Made by a program: the position numbers and the translations under genes. This document shows, piece by piece, positions 1 through 8,626 of a stretch of 64,000 nucleotides of DNA. Origin of the DNA: Streptomyces sp. cf386 (GTDB taxonomy: Bacteria > Actinomycetota > Actinomycetes > Streptomycetales > Streptomycetaceae); NCBI RefSeq assembly GCF_900103585.1, contig NZ_FNHV01000015.1:1-64000 (forward strand). Reading direction: 5' to 3'. The notes beneath the pieces are model-generated. The model ran no database searches. It was given only the letters and a program-made list of their open reading frames with translations, and had not been told where the DNA came from. The first letter of the stretch is position 1, and each line of letters starts with the position of its first letter.

Positions 1-888
1 CGACGCCGACCTGTCCATCATCCAGGGCCGCAAGGTCGCGGTCATCGGTTACGGCAGCCAGGGCCACGCCCACGCGCTGTCGCTCCGTGACTCGGGTGTC
101 GACGTCCGCGTCGGTCTGCACGAGGGCTCCAAGTCCAAGGCGAAGGCCGAGGAGCAGGGCCTGCGCGTGGTGACCCCGTCGGAGGCCGCCGCCGAGGCCG
201 ACGTCATCATGATCCTCGTCCCGGACCCGATCCAGGCCCAGGTCTACGAGGAGCACATCGCCCCGAACCTGAACGACGGCGACGCCCTGTTCTTCGGCCA
301 CGGTCTGAACATCCGCTACGGCTTCATCAAGCCCCCGGCCGGCGTCGACGTCTGCATGGTCGCCCCCAAGGGCCCGGGCCACCTGGTCCGCCGCCAGTAC
401 GAGGAGGGCCGCGGCGTTCCGTGTATCGCGGCTGTCGAGCAGGACGCCACCGGCAACGCCTTCGCGCTGGCCCTGTCGTACGCCAAGGGCATCGGCGGCA
501 CCCGCGCCGGCGTCATCAAGACGACCTTCACCGAGGAGACCGAGACCGACCTGTTCGGTGAGCAGGCCGTCCTCTGCGGTGGTACGGCCGCCCTGGTCAA
601 GGCCGGTTTCGAGACGCTGACCGAGGCCGGCTACCAGCCGGAGATCGCGTACTTCGAGTGCCTGCACGAGCTGAAGCTGATCGTGGACCTCATGTACGAG
701 GGCGGCCTGGAGAAGATGCGCTGGTCGATCTCCGAGACCGCCGAGTGGGGCGACTACGTCACCGGCCCGCGGATCATCACCGACGCCACCAAGGCCGAGA
801 TGAAGCAGGTCCTCGCCGAGATCCAGGACGGCACCTTCGCCCAGGCCTGGATGGACGAGTACCACGGCGGTCTGAAGAAGTACAACGA
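1..888 (+). pseudogene. ilvC: Ketol-acid reductoisomerase (IlvC), truncated at its 3' end; 5' end outside window
   Basis: Reading from base 2, the frame gives the IlvC Rossmann start (IQGRKVAVIGYGSQGHAHAL) and continues through the family as far as WMDEYHGGLKKYN. It then changes abruptly at about base 886-888 into unrelated sequence. Family members are about 330 residues and continue for some 30 more after this point, so the C-terminal helices are missing; only a few N-terminal residues lie before the window. IlvC makes 2,3-dihydroxy-isovalerate/methylvalerate in branched-chain amino acid synthesis. In-frame reading continues to base 1198 but is nonsense there. The junction falls against a CHAT-protease remnant in another frame. 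The coding sequence is otherwise clean, so the breakage looks recent. A second intact ilvC elsewhere is expected but cannot be seen here. Confidence 0.85.
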
Positions 889-1395
889 TGGCTCTGGGCC
901 TTTGTCCACCTCGACGCCGGATCGTTCGATGTGCCGGTCTTGCGGCGGACGGACCGGGCACAGGCCCAACTGGATCACCTGCTCGACGCGGTTCGTGTCG
1001 TACCCGTGTTCGAGGACTGTCCCAGACTGCTCTTCGGTACCGAAGAGCTCACCTGGCGACATCTGCCGCGCGATCTCGTCGCCGACGGGGCGCTGGCCTA
1101 CCTGTCGGCTGCCAGAACTGCCGGCGACGGCCGGGAGTACGAGAGCGGAGGGCGGACGCTGGCGGCGGCCTTCCAATCGGCCGGTTTCCGCCATGTGATC
1201 GCGGCACTGGGGCAGTTGGGGGATGCGGTGGCGGAGCGCACCGCGGTCTCTGTGTACAGGGCGCTCTCGGACGCCGACGGACGGCTGCATCCGGAGCATG
1301 CCGCCCGTGCCCTGCACCGGGCCCTGCAGGAGGTGCGGTCCTCTTCCCGCCGCGAATCGCTCGCCTTCGCCAGTCTGGTGCACTTGGGTCCTTGA
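889..1395 (+). pseudogene. C-terminal remnant of a CHAT-domain peptidase
   Basis: Frame 1 from base 889 reads LVADGALAYLSAARTA, then LAAAFQSAGFRHVIAALGQLGD, then AARALHRALQEVR and finally FASLVHLGP. This is the order and spacing of the end of a CHAT (caspase HetF associated with TPR) domain, whose usual motif is LSACRTA followed by AFQ-AG-RHV. The catalytic cysteine position is alanine here. There is no start, no TPR region and no catalytic histidine: the fragment begins where the ilvC fragment ends. It is therefore a dead remnant of a larger protease gene of the kind found in bacterial conflict systems. The family call is fairly sure. Whether the Cys-to-Ala change came before or after truncation cannot be told. 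Confidence 0.7.
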
Positions 1396-1431
1396 AAGCA
1401 CGATGCTCGCGCATCTGCCCAGCCCGCGCCC

Positions 1432-1659
1432 TCAGTTCTCCCCCTCGATCCGGGCGAGTTCCAGCAGGTCCTTGCGTACCGCCGACGGCTTCGCGGCGAA
1501 GATGCATCGCCAGGCCAGCGACGCCAGCCAGGGTATGGAGGCGCTGGCAACGGCGAGCCCGTACAGCCAGGGGGTGTTGGTGGTCGCGGCGGCGGTGACG
1601 AGGGCGGCCGTGGATCCACCCGCGGCGGCGGTTGCCTGAAGTCTGCGTGTTCTTGTCAT
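1432..1659 (-). CDS. Small putative membrane protein
   Basis: This 75-residue frame starts MTRTRRLQATAAAGG and holds a hydrophobic stretch, roughly residues 9-45, that could form one long or two short membrane segments (TAALVTAAATTN, then WLYGLAVASASIPWLASLAW). A charged tail follows (KDLLELARIEGEN). The ribosome-binding site is weak. An upstream extension to base 1788 is possible but looks non-coding. It lies between the CHAT remnant and the SARP-receiver gene and is divergent from the latter. No family was recognised. The frame could be chance, but the membrane-like composition and polar C-terminus favour a real gene. Confidence 0.4.
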   Translation of the reverse strand: MTRTRRLQATAAAGGSTAALVTAAATTNTPWLYGLAVASASIPWLASLAWRCIFAAKPSAVRKDLLELARIEGEN

Positions 1660-1795
1660 GGCATCGAGTCTCTGGCCGACCCGGTGACCAGCCCAAGTAG
1701 GGCCACGATGACATTCGGATGCCCGCGCAGCCCAAGTACACCGAAAAGACAGCGGTTTGGTCATTGGGCGGTCACCGTCGCACGTCACCTGCCGC

Positions 1796-1801
1796 TATGG
1801 T
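1796..1801 (+). promoter_or_regulatory. Possible -10 element for a leaderless or short-leader transcript
   Basis: TATGGT lies seven bases before the ATG at 1808, the position expected of a -10 hexamer when transcription starts at the start codon. The only Shine-Dalgarno-like bases (GTGAGGA) are almost adjacent to the ATG, too close for a good site. Leaderless mRNAs are common in Streptomyces. No convincing -35 was found. Confidence 0.35.
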
Positions 1802-1807
1802 GAGGAA

Positions 1808-2794
1808 ATGACCCAGGCGGTGTCGACTGAGTTTGCGGGCATCCAGGTCGAGGTCCTCGGCTCCCCGAGGGTCCGCCTTGCCGATGGGACCCACTCCGAC
1901 CTCGCCGCGCTGCCCGGGGACCTGCTGGCGACCCTGGTGCTCGCCGGTCCCGAGGGCCGTTCGGCCGACTGGCTGCGCAGGGAGCTGTGGTCCAGTCTCC
2001 CGGTCGAGGACAACAATCCGGTCGCGCGGGCAATGATGCGGTTGAGGAAGGACGTCCCGATCCCGAAACCGCGCGCCGGGGGCAACTACGTCCTGGCAGT
2101 CCCGCCGGACCGCATCGACGCGCTGGTCTTCCGCGACGGTGTGGCAACCCTGGGTTCTCAGACCCCCGCCACCGAAGTGGACGCGTTGCTGGGTCTGTGG
2201 CGGGGCAGCCCCTGGCAACGCAAGTCGCGGGTACGGGCCGCGTCCTGGGCCGAGATCCGTAGGGCACGCGACCGGCTGGGTGTGTACGTGGACGCCATGC
2301 CGCCGCAGCAGAGGGCTGAGTTGACGCACTGGCACCGGTTCTGCGGGCTCTTCCAGCACGAGACGGAGGCCTGGCACGGGGAGGCGGTCCCCGAACGGCC
2401 GCGCCGTAAACAGGTCCTCATCGTCGACGACATGATCGGCGAAGCGCTCGCCCGGGCCCTGGGAGGTGTGTATGACTGCGAGGTCGTGACCTCGTTCACC
2501 GCCTGGACGGAGATGCTGAGCCAGAACCATCCACTGGACTACGACTGCGCTCTCGTCGACCGCCACCTGGACGAGAACATGGCCGACGAGAACGGCGAGA
2601 TCGTCCTGAAGAATCTGCGTGAGCTGCGCCCCGCGATGCCCACCGCACTCATGTCGGCCGAGCTTCCCTTCGAAGACGCCGAGAGCGTCAAGAGCAGGCT
2701 CGGTGTGCGCACCGTCATCCCCAAGCACAACGACAAGGACGGGAGGTTGGTCCCGCTCGTCGAACTGGTGGAGAAACTCATCGGCTCCGGGTGA
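1808..2794 (+). CDS. SARP-type winged-helix protein with C-terminal receiver domain
   Basis: A 328-residue regulator. Residues 1-100 resemble the OmpR/SARP winged helix (VEVLGSPRVRLADG, then LRRELWSS). The next part looks like a short bacterial transcriptional activator region (ALVFRDGVATLG, LLGLWRGSPW). From about residue 200 comes a receiver domain: VLIVDD acidic pocket, a candidate phospho-acceptor Asp near 251 in ALVDRHL, the ALMSAE switch and the conserved lysine in IPKH. This order, DNA-binding domain first and receiver last, is the reverse of ordinary response regulators. It converges on the histidine-kinase-like gene with 14 bases between the stops, which suggests a phosphorelay pair that controls the neighbouring three-gene operon. 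It could instead be phosphorylation-independent. Family assignment is good; partner and targets are inferred. Confidence 0.75.
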   Translation: MTQAVSTEFAGIQVEVLGSPRVRLADGTHSDLAALPGDLLATLVLAGPEGRSADWLRRELWSSLPVEDNNPVARAMMRLRKDVPIPKPRAGGNYVLAVPPDRIDALVFRDGVATLGSQTPATEVDALLGLWRGSPWQRKSRVRAASWAEIRRARDRLGVYVDAMPPQQRAELTHWHRFCGLFQHETEAWHGEAVPERPRRKQVLIVDDMIGEALARALGGVYDCEVVTSFTAWTEMLSQNHPLDYDCALVDRHLDENMADENGEIVLKNLRELRPAMPTALMSAELPFEDAESVKSRLGVRTVIPKHNDKDGRLVPLVELVEKLIGSG

Positions 2795-2808
2795 GCGAGG
2801 AGGCCGCG

Positions 2809-5286
2809 TCACATCGCCAGAGGCAGCCAGACACGCAGATGGGCCCCGCCCAAGTCGGGCGAATTGCCCTGGATTCGCTCCAGCTTGCCCCGACACGCCT
2901 CCAAGGCCCGCAGTGCGTGCTGGAGTCCCTCCCCGCCGGGCATCCCGTTGGCTTTGCGGACACGGTCCAGTTCGGTTCGGTCGGTGTTGCCGAACCCCGG
3001 GCCGCTGTCCTCGACATCCGCGACCAGGAAGCGCTCGGTGGCCGTGTCCTGGTGGCGCACGGTAATCCGCACCGCCCGCCGGGGCGACTTGACTTCGTCC
3101 ATGGCTTGGGTGGCGTTGAGGATCAGGTCGCTCAGCGTCAGCTGGACCAGCAGTCGTCGGGCCGTCACATCGCCGTCCCCCTCCGTACGGTCCACCACTT
3201 CGACCTCGACCCGTCCAGTGGGGCGCTGGGCCTGCATGAGGGACCGGGCCAGCCCGACGAAGTCGAACGTCGTGGTGCGCACCGCGTGCTCCACATCGCC
3301 ACTCTCGATGGCCGTGCAGTCGGCGACGAGCTCGTCCAATGCTGTGATCTGGTCCTCGATGGCCCTGCGCTCCACGGGGTCTCCGGTCACCGCTTGGCGG
3401 CCGCGCAGCTGGTCCAGAGCGTAGAGGAAGCCCTTCTTGACGTGCTTGTTCTGCCGCTCCGTGCGGCTTAGAAGGAGGAGCCTGGCCAGTTCCTCGGCCT
3501 CGTCGAGATTCTCGTGCAGCCGACGAAGCACCCGCACGGTGTCCGCGATCGCCTCGTCGCCCGCGATGAGGGAGACCAGGCCGGCGCCGGGCAGCACCAC
3601 GTCGTCGCCGCGCCGCTCGGCGAGGCCGGCGTTCTCGACGCGGGTCAGGGTGTTGTCGATGTCGATGCGCTCCAGGGCGAGGTTGCGGGGCCGTTCGCCT
3701 TCCCGCTCGTATTCCTCCATCAGCAGCATGGTGAGGTCGTCCAACTCGGCGTCCAGCCGGCGGATGCTCACCCGGTCGGTGCCGAGCCGGGCTGCCGCGC
3801 CGAGCAGCGCGCCGCAGACCACGCGGGCCGGCATGTCGTCGTTCAGCGGTGCGAACACTGCCGCGCGCACGGCGCGGGTCGCGTCCGGGTCGTTCCTGAG
3901 TCGGGACAGGTCCTCGTGGACGAGGTCCCGAGGACGCCGCGGTCGGCTCAGTTCGCGCAGCATCGCCTCCAGCGCCGCCGGTACCGCCGCCGTGTAGAAG
4001 AGGACCATGTCCGCGACCTCCGGAGCCGCACACAGCCCCAGCACGTCGAACAACCACAACAGCGATGCCCTGATCCCTGCCTCGTCGCCCAGATCCTGCT
4101 CCGCCAGGTTGACCACCTGATCGAAGGGCAGCTGCGCGCACACATGCCGCAGCATGTTCATCCGTCGCCACTGGGTGGGATAGGACCGACCTTCACCGTC
4201 CGGCTCCAGCAGGCTGAACAGCAGGTGCGGCTCCACCACCGCCACCCCCTGTGGGAGGACGGGCCGGTCGACGGACGTGGGCAGCCACAGCAGCGGCTCC
4301 GCTCCTGGCTCGGGCAGGCGCGTGCCGATGTGCAGCGTGGTCCGCCAGGACGGGGCCAGCCACGGCAGCCGGGCGTCGACGAAACAGGACAGCTCGACGG
4401 TGAAGCCGCCGTTGTCCGAGGGCCGCACCCGGTGGATGGTCGGCGCGTCCTGGATGAGATGGCCGAAGGCGTCGGCCAGCACGCGGGCACTGTTCTGGTT
4501 CAGCTCCGCGTAGGCGTCCTGCAGGGCGGTGACAAGGGCCCAGGCCTGCTCGTCCGACGGCGCGGGACGGTGCTCGGCGAAGTCCGCGGGGGCCGCGGCC
4601 TTGCCGAGGAACCACTCCACCACCCTGTCGTACGAATGCCGGTACGGCCATCGGGGTGGCCGGGAGACGCTGGCGGGACCGAGCCACCCCTGCTCGTGCT
4701 CGGTCTGCGTGACCACATGTTCGGCGACCGCGTACTCGCCGCTCTTCAGGCATGCCCTGGCAATGGCGATCCGGTCCCGGTGCAGTCCCGCGAAGTGCTT
4801 CTCGATGGCTGTACGACGTTTCGCGGCCTCGCCGTCGAGCGCCTCCTCCCATTCATCGAGTGCTCCGTCCGCCTCCCGTCCGCTGTCGCTCGCGAGGAGG
4901 CTCCAGTACTCCTCGTCGGCAGGGAGCTTGAGGGCCCGGGCCCGGGTGGCCAGCCGGTGGGCGCGGGGCTGCCGCGCGGTGCGGGCGGCAGCGGCAGCCC
5001 GGGTGATGCGGTCGGCCAGCTCCGTGCGCTGTTCCTCGGTGAGGCTCGTGCCGGTCCGCTCCAGCAGCGTGCGCGCTGGCCGGAGCTCTTCGGAATCGAT
5101 CAGCCGTTGCACGCCCTCGGCCACGTCGGCGACCGGATCCAGCAGGCCGGCCAACACCGTGTCTGCGGCGGCGGTCGCCGTCATGCCGACGCCTGTCAGA
5201 CCCAGCGCGAACAGCCCCGGCTGCTGCCAGGCCGCCGGCCAGTCCGTGACCACCACTGCCAGCTCATCCGTCCGTCCCGCACTCAC
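2809..5286 (-). CDS. Soluble histidine-kinase-like GHKL ATPase
   Basis: An 825-residue protein with a GTG start and no membrane segments. The first 600 residues are mostly helical and unrecognised, with a winged-helix-like stretch near 540-570 (RVENAGLAERRGDDVVL). A candidate phospho-acceptor helix holds NKHVKKGFLYALDQL (His near 615). The HATPase domain follows: N-box LILNATQAM (about 722), G1 box DVEDSGPGF (about 758) and G2 box GMPGGEGLQHA (about 782). It should bind ATP and may phosphorylate the convergent receiver protein. A MutL/Hsp90-like non-kinase role is also possible because the H-box is not canonical. It is the last gene of a three-gene unit and overlaps the preceding PLD-like gene by 23 bases, implying translational coupling. 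Confidence 0.75.
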   Translation of the reverse strand: MSAGRTDELAVVVTDWPAAWQQPGLFALGLTGVGMTATAAADTVLAGLLDPVADVAEGVQRLIDSEELRPARTLLERTGTSLTEEQRTELADRITRAAAAARTARQPRAHRLATRARALKLPADEEYWSLLASDSGREADGALDEWEEALDGEAAKRRTAIEKHFAGLHRDRIAIARACLKSGEYAVAEHVVTQTEHEQGWLGPASVSRPPRWPYRHSYDRVVEWFLGKAAAPADFAEHRPAPSDEQAWALVTALQDAYAELNQNSARVLADAFGHLIQDAPTIHRVRPSDNGGFTVELSCFVDARLPWLAPSWRTTLHIGTRLPEPGAEPLLWLPTSVDRPVLPQGVAVVEPHLLFSLLEPDGEGRSYPTQWRRMNMLRHVCAQLPFDQVVNLAEQDLGDEAGIRASLLWLFDVLGLCAAPEVADMVLFYTAAVPAALEAMLRELSRPRRPRDLVHEDLSRLRNDPDATRAVRAAVFAPLNDDMPARVVCGALLGAAARLGTDRVSIRRLDAELDDLTMLLMEEYEREGERPRNLALERIDIDNTLTRVENAGLAERRGDDVVLPGAGLVSLIAGDEAIADTVRVLRRLHENLDEAEELARLLLLSRTERQNKHVKKGFLYALDQLRGRQAVTGDPVERRAIEDQITALDELVADCTAIESGDVEHAVRTTTFDFVGLARSLMQAQRPTGRVEVEVVDRTEGDGDVTARRLLVQLTLSDLILNATQAMDEVKSPRRAVRITVRHQDTATERFLVADVEDSGPGFGNTDRTELDRVRKANGMPGGEGLQHALRALEACRGKLERIQGNSPDLGGAHLRVWLPLAM

Positions 5287-8200
5287 CGCTCCCCCATTCC
5301 CTGATGTCCGTCAGCGCCGTCAACGCGTGCTCGGTGAGGTGGCGTTCCGGCGCGGGGTGGTCGTGCAGGTCGGCGTGCAGCTCAGGCCAGACCTCGGCCA
5401 GCCGGATCGCGGTCGGGCGGGCTTCGGTCACCTGGTACGCCATGTCCACATCGCGCTCCGCGTCGTGGAACGCCGCGACGACTCCGGCAGCTCCCTTCAC
5501 CTGCCGCAACCGGTCCAGGTAGACCCGTCGTTTACTGCTGTGGATGACGTTGTTCTTGTGTCCTGCCATCAACTCGGCGGTCGTCCGGTCGACGTGGGCG
5601 GCCAGGTCCGCCACCTCGGGCCGCCCGGCCCACTGGGCCGCGCCGGTCACGTCACGCCGGTTGAGGACGGTGCGCAACTCGCCGAACAGGCCTTGGGCGT
5701 GGAAGAGATGCTCGTGGGTCTTCAGTCCGGCCTCGAAGCGGAAGTTCGTCGCCCCGGCCGTCGCCAGCGCCTCGTCCATCTCGTCCCAGGCCTCGGTGAG
5801 CCTGCTGCCCCGGTCGCGCCAGACGAGCTGCCGACGGGCGACGACGGCGGGTCCGGGGTTCTCGACGATCCCCTGCGGGCACTGCCGGGCGAGTTCGGCC
5901 AGCTTCTTCCAGCACGGCCTTGCCCGTCCCTCTGCCACGAGGAAGCCGAGGGTCTCGCGCACGCGGTGGGCCAGGTCCGGTGGGATGGCGGGCTGCTCGG
6001 ACGTGCCGGACCAGGCGAGTAACTGGCTGACGCCGAGGGCCATGAGCGCTGCGGTGTGACCCGGGGACGGCGGCTCCTGCAGGGCAGCGGTCTCCAGGGC
6101 CTCGCCCAGGTGTGCCGTGTTCGCAGCGGCAGCGGCAGCCGCCGGCAGTAGCGGCAGCGCGCCGTCCGGCAGTGCCCGGCGCAGCACCCAGGCCTCGACG
6201 AAGCGGCCCCGCGACCACAGATCTGCGACCAGCCAGTCGGCCCATTTGCGCAGGTCCCGGCCGACGGTGTCGATGCGGCCGCGCAGCGCGGCAGCCACGA
6301 CGACCCTCAGCAGGTCGTCCGGCGCCTCCGCCTCCCGTAGCTCGGCAAGCAGTACGGCGGGATCGCCCTGGCCGATGGCTCTCCTGACCAGTTCGGCACG
6401 CTGCCCTGGATCCGGGCACCCCTCCAGCTCCACCATCAGGCGGTTGGAGCGGTGGTCGAGTCGGTCACCCCGGACAGGTCGCGGCCCGGGGCGGCGTACG
6501 GCAGGCGCGCCGAGCAGGGTGGCCGCCTCCTGGGCCAGTCCTCCGCCGGTGACCCGCAGGCTCACCTCTGCTGCCGGTCTGCGGCCCGGCAGACCGCGGA
6601 AGGAACCCTCGTGGGAGAGAAAGTCGAAGCTGCCGACGATCAGGTCGTCGTCCCATATCAGGGCGCGTGCGGCCGAATCGCTCCGGTGCACGGCGAAACC
6701 CGAAGCGGAGTCGGCTGTCCTCTCCAGCAGGTCCCGGGCGTCCGCGCCATGCTTCTGGACATGGCGGTAGAACACGTCGGCCCGTACACCGGTCTGGACC
6801 CTTTGCGCCAGGACATCGACGAGAGGTTGCTTGACCACTCTTGGAGCGATCGTCTCGCTCGCCAGGACCAGCTGTGCTGTAGCGGAACGCACGGCCTCCC
6901 ACAGCGCGTCGCGGTGCGCGGAGTCCTCTACCACGGTGACCGACGGCAGTGTGCGCGCCGCCAAGTGCCGTCGTACCTCCTCCGCGCAGTGGCGCCAAGC
7001 GAGCGCCCAGGCGCGCACGGCCGTGTCGGAGGCCGCGGTGTCCAGCTCCAGCGGCGAGGGCAGCTCCGACCAGGTCAGCCGCTGCGACGGCGGGACCCAT
7101 CCGTCGAAGTGGCGGGCGAAGTCGCGCTCCCGGAAGTACACCGCCGAGGCGGTCGCGCCGTCAGGCATCGCCCGTCGTACCCAGCGCAGGATCATCTCGA
7201 CGGGTTCGCAGCCGCCCGGTTCGGTGGCGGTCACCAGCGCGCCGAGCTGGTCGGCATTGCGGTCGAGGCGTTTGAGGCAGGGGTAGCCCCCGACGAGTGC
7301 CGTGTGGTTGTCGGCCACCACCATGTTGGCGTTGACGTTCCCCGGCCGCCGCGACACCAGCACGACCGACTCGCCCGTTTTGCCTTCCTCCCCCACGTAG
7401 CGCAGTTCCTCCAGGGCGTTCGCCGCGCGCGATTCGATCGTCTCGTTGTGTCCGCGGCCCCACAGCAGCACCAGCTGTGTGCCCCGTTCGACCGCGGCCC
7501 GCAGCGTCGGCAGCAGGTCGGACAGCCCCTCGAAGTTGACCGCCGACGCGACGAGGATCACCTGCCGGTCGGCGGCCGCAATCACGTCCCGGATCGCGGC
7601 ACGGTAGTCCTTGTGCGTCCGCACCAGCCGGACGTCGGCCTCACCGTCCACCCGCGCCCCAACCTGCGAGTGGGCCGTGCGCAGGGCCTCGACAAGGCTG
7701 TCGTGCAACGCGCCGCGGGTGCCGGCCGCCGCAGTCAGAGCCCGCCCCGCCAGGGTCTCCAGCCGGGTGACGGTGCGCTCCAGGGACGGGGGGTCGGCCA
7801 GCCGGATCTCCAGACTGGCCCGTAACTTCCTTGAGAACCGGTGCTCCGGCCGCCGGTCCAGGAATTCGGTCAGCTGCCTGCCGATCCGTTCGCAGTGTGC
7901 GAGGTTGCGCCGCGAGTCCTGCACCACACTGACCCGGACGACATCGCTCTCCGGGTCCTGCCGCACCGTGATGTCCACGGGAAACCACATGGTGCGCCTG
8001 GCTGCGGTGAGCTGCTGGGCGGGCATCAGACGTGCCTCCAGCACGCGCAGGTTCCTGCCCTGCGGGCGGTGGGGCGGCGCGGAGGCCTCGCGCTCCTGGA
8101 CGCGCTTGGCGAGCGTCTCCCGCACGGCCCGAACCAGGTCGCTGCCCGTGATGTCGTCGACCGTGGCGCTGAACAGGGGATGCGCCGGCACCACCAGGTC

Positions 8201-8626
8201 GCGGTCGGGTGGGTGCGTATGACCGGAGCGCCCGGTCAGATGGCCGCTGACCCGGTCCAGCCACACGTCGACGGTCTCCACAGTGAACTCGCCGCCCGTC
8301 AGCTCGTCCTGTCTGCCCTGGGCGAAGGCTTCGAGCACCAGGGGGGTCGGAGCCACCTCCGCGCCGTACATGTCGAGCGTGACGTAGTCGCGCCGCCACA
8401 GGTCGAAGACCAGGTGCAGGGTCATCCGGTTGCCTATCTCGAACATCCCGGAGAGCCTGCTCAGGCTCACGCCGTGCCGCTCGCGTTCCATGCGCTGTTG
8501 TGCGGTCCACAGCTCGACGATGCCGCGCAGCACGGTGGACTCGATTCGGGACAGCGTCCCGCCGTAACCGAGTTGGACACGCGCCGGTACTGCCTCGTAC
8601 GGCAGGAAGATGCGCAGTGCGGGCAT
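5264..8626 (-). CDS. Large PLD-fold protein with degenerate HKD motifs
   Basis: A 1120-residue cytosolic protein. The N-terminal 130 residues look like a winged-helix region (SRIESTVLRGIVELWTAQQR, then GMFEIGNRMTLHLVFDLWRR). Two phospholipase-D-like halves follow. The first reads NVNANMVVADNHTALVGGY near residue 435, with the spacing of HxK-x4-D-x6-GS but both His and Lys replaced by Asn. The second reads SAARALIWDDDLIVGSFDF near 655, with His to Ala and Lys to Arg. The C-terminal 400 residues are helical and unrecognised. PLD-fold proteins in defence loci are usually nucleases or lipases; here catalysis by the standard mechanism looks lost, so binding of nucleic acid or lipid is more likely. 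Start and stop overlap both neighbours, so the three genes are one operon. Confidence 0.75.
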   Translation of the reverse strand: MPALRIFLPYEAVPARVQLGYGGTLSRIESTVLRGIVELWTAQQRMERERHGVSLSRLSGMFEIGNRMTLHLVFDLWRRDYVTLDMYGAEVAPTPLVLEAFAQGRQDELTGGEFTVETVDVWLDRVSGHLTGRSGHTHPPDRDLVVPAHPLFSATVDDITGSDLVRAVRETLAKRVQEREASAPPHRPQGRNLRVLEARLMPAQQLTAARRTMWFPVDITVRQDPESDVVRVSVVQDSRRNLAHCERIGRQLTEFLDRRPEHRFSRKLRASLEIRLADPPSLERTVTRLETLAGRALTAAAGTRGALHDSLVEALRTAHSQVGARVDGEADVRLVRTHKDYRAAIRDVIAAADRQVILVASAVNFEGLSDLLPTLRAAVERGTQLVLLWGRGHNETIESRAANALEELRYVGEEGKTGESVVLVSRRPGNVNANMVVADNHTALVGGYPCLKRLDRNADQLGALVTATEPGGCEPVEMILRWVRRAMPDGATASAVYFRERDFARHFDGWVPPSQRLTWSELPSPLELDTAASDTAVRAWALAWRHCAEEVRRHLAARTLPSVTVVEDSAHRDALWEAVRSATAQLVLASETIAPRVVKQPLVDVLAQRVQTGVRADVFYRHVQKHGADARDLLERTADSASGFAVHRSDSAARALIWDDDLIVGSFDFLSHEGSFRGLPGRRPAAEVSLRVTGGGLAQEAATLLGAPAVRRPGPRPVRGDRLDHRSNRLMVELEGCPDPGQRAELVRRAIGQGDPAVLLAELREAEAPDDLLRVVVAAALRGRIDTVGRDLRKWADWLVADLWSRGRFVEAWVLRRALPDGALPLLPAAAAAAANTAHLGEALETAALQEPPSPGHTAALMALGVSQLLAWSGTSEQPAIPPDLAHRVRETLGFLVAEGRARPCWKKLAELARQCPQGIVENPGPAVVARRQLVWRDRGSRLTEAWDEMDEALATAGATNFRFEAGLKTHEHLFHAQGLFGELRTVLNRRDVTGAAQWAGRPEVADLAAHVDRTTAELMAGHKNNVIHSSKRRVYLDRLRQVKGAAGVVAAFHDAERDVDMAYQVTEARPTAIRLAEVWPELHADLHDHPAPERHLTEHALTALTDIREWGSGECGTDG

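Noticed and set aside
1..888. ilvC as integration site of a mobile island with attachment repeats
   Set aside because: The missing ilvC end is not found further on in the window, and no integrase or direct repeat of the joint was seen.
1808..2794. SARP as sign of an antibiotic gene cluster
   Set aside because: No biosynthetic core genes are present in the window, and the protein carries a receiver domain and pairs with a kinase.
1772..4171. Long minus-strand open frame of 799 codons across the SARP-receiver and kinase genes
   Set aside because: Composition is Arg/Gly/Pro-rich low complexity, and it is antisense to or out of frame with genes that have clear domains; this is the usual effect of high GC.
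5264..8626. Active PLD nuclease such as DISARM DrmC
   Set aside because: Both HxK motifs are altered (N-x-N and A-x-R) and the protein is much larger than DrmC; no DISARM methylase or DrmA/B homologue lies nearby.
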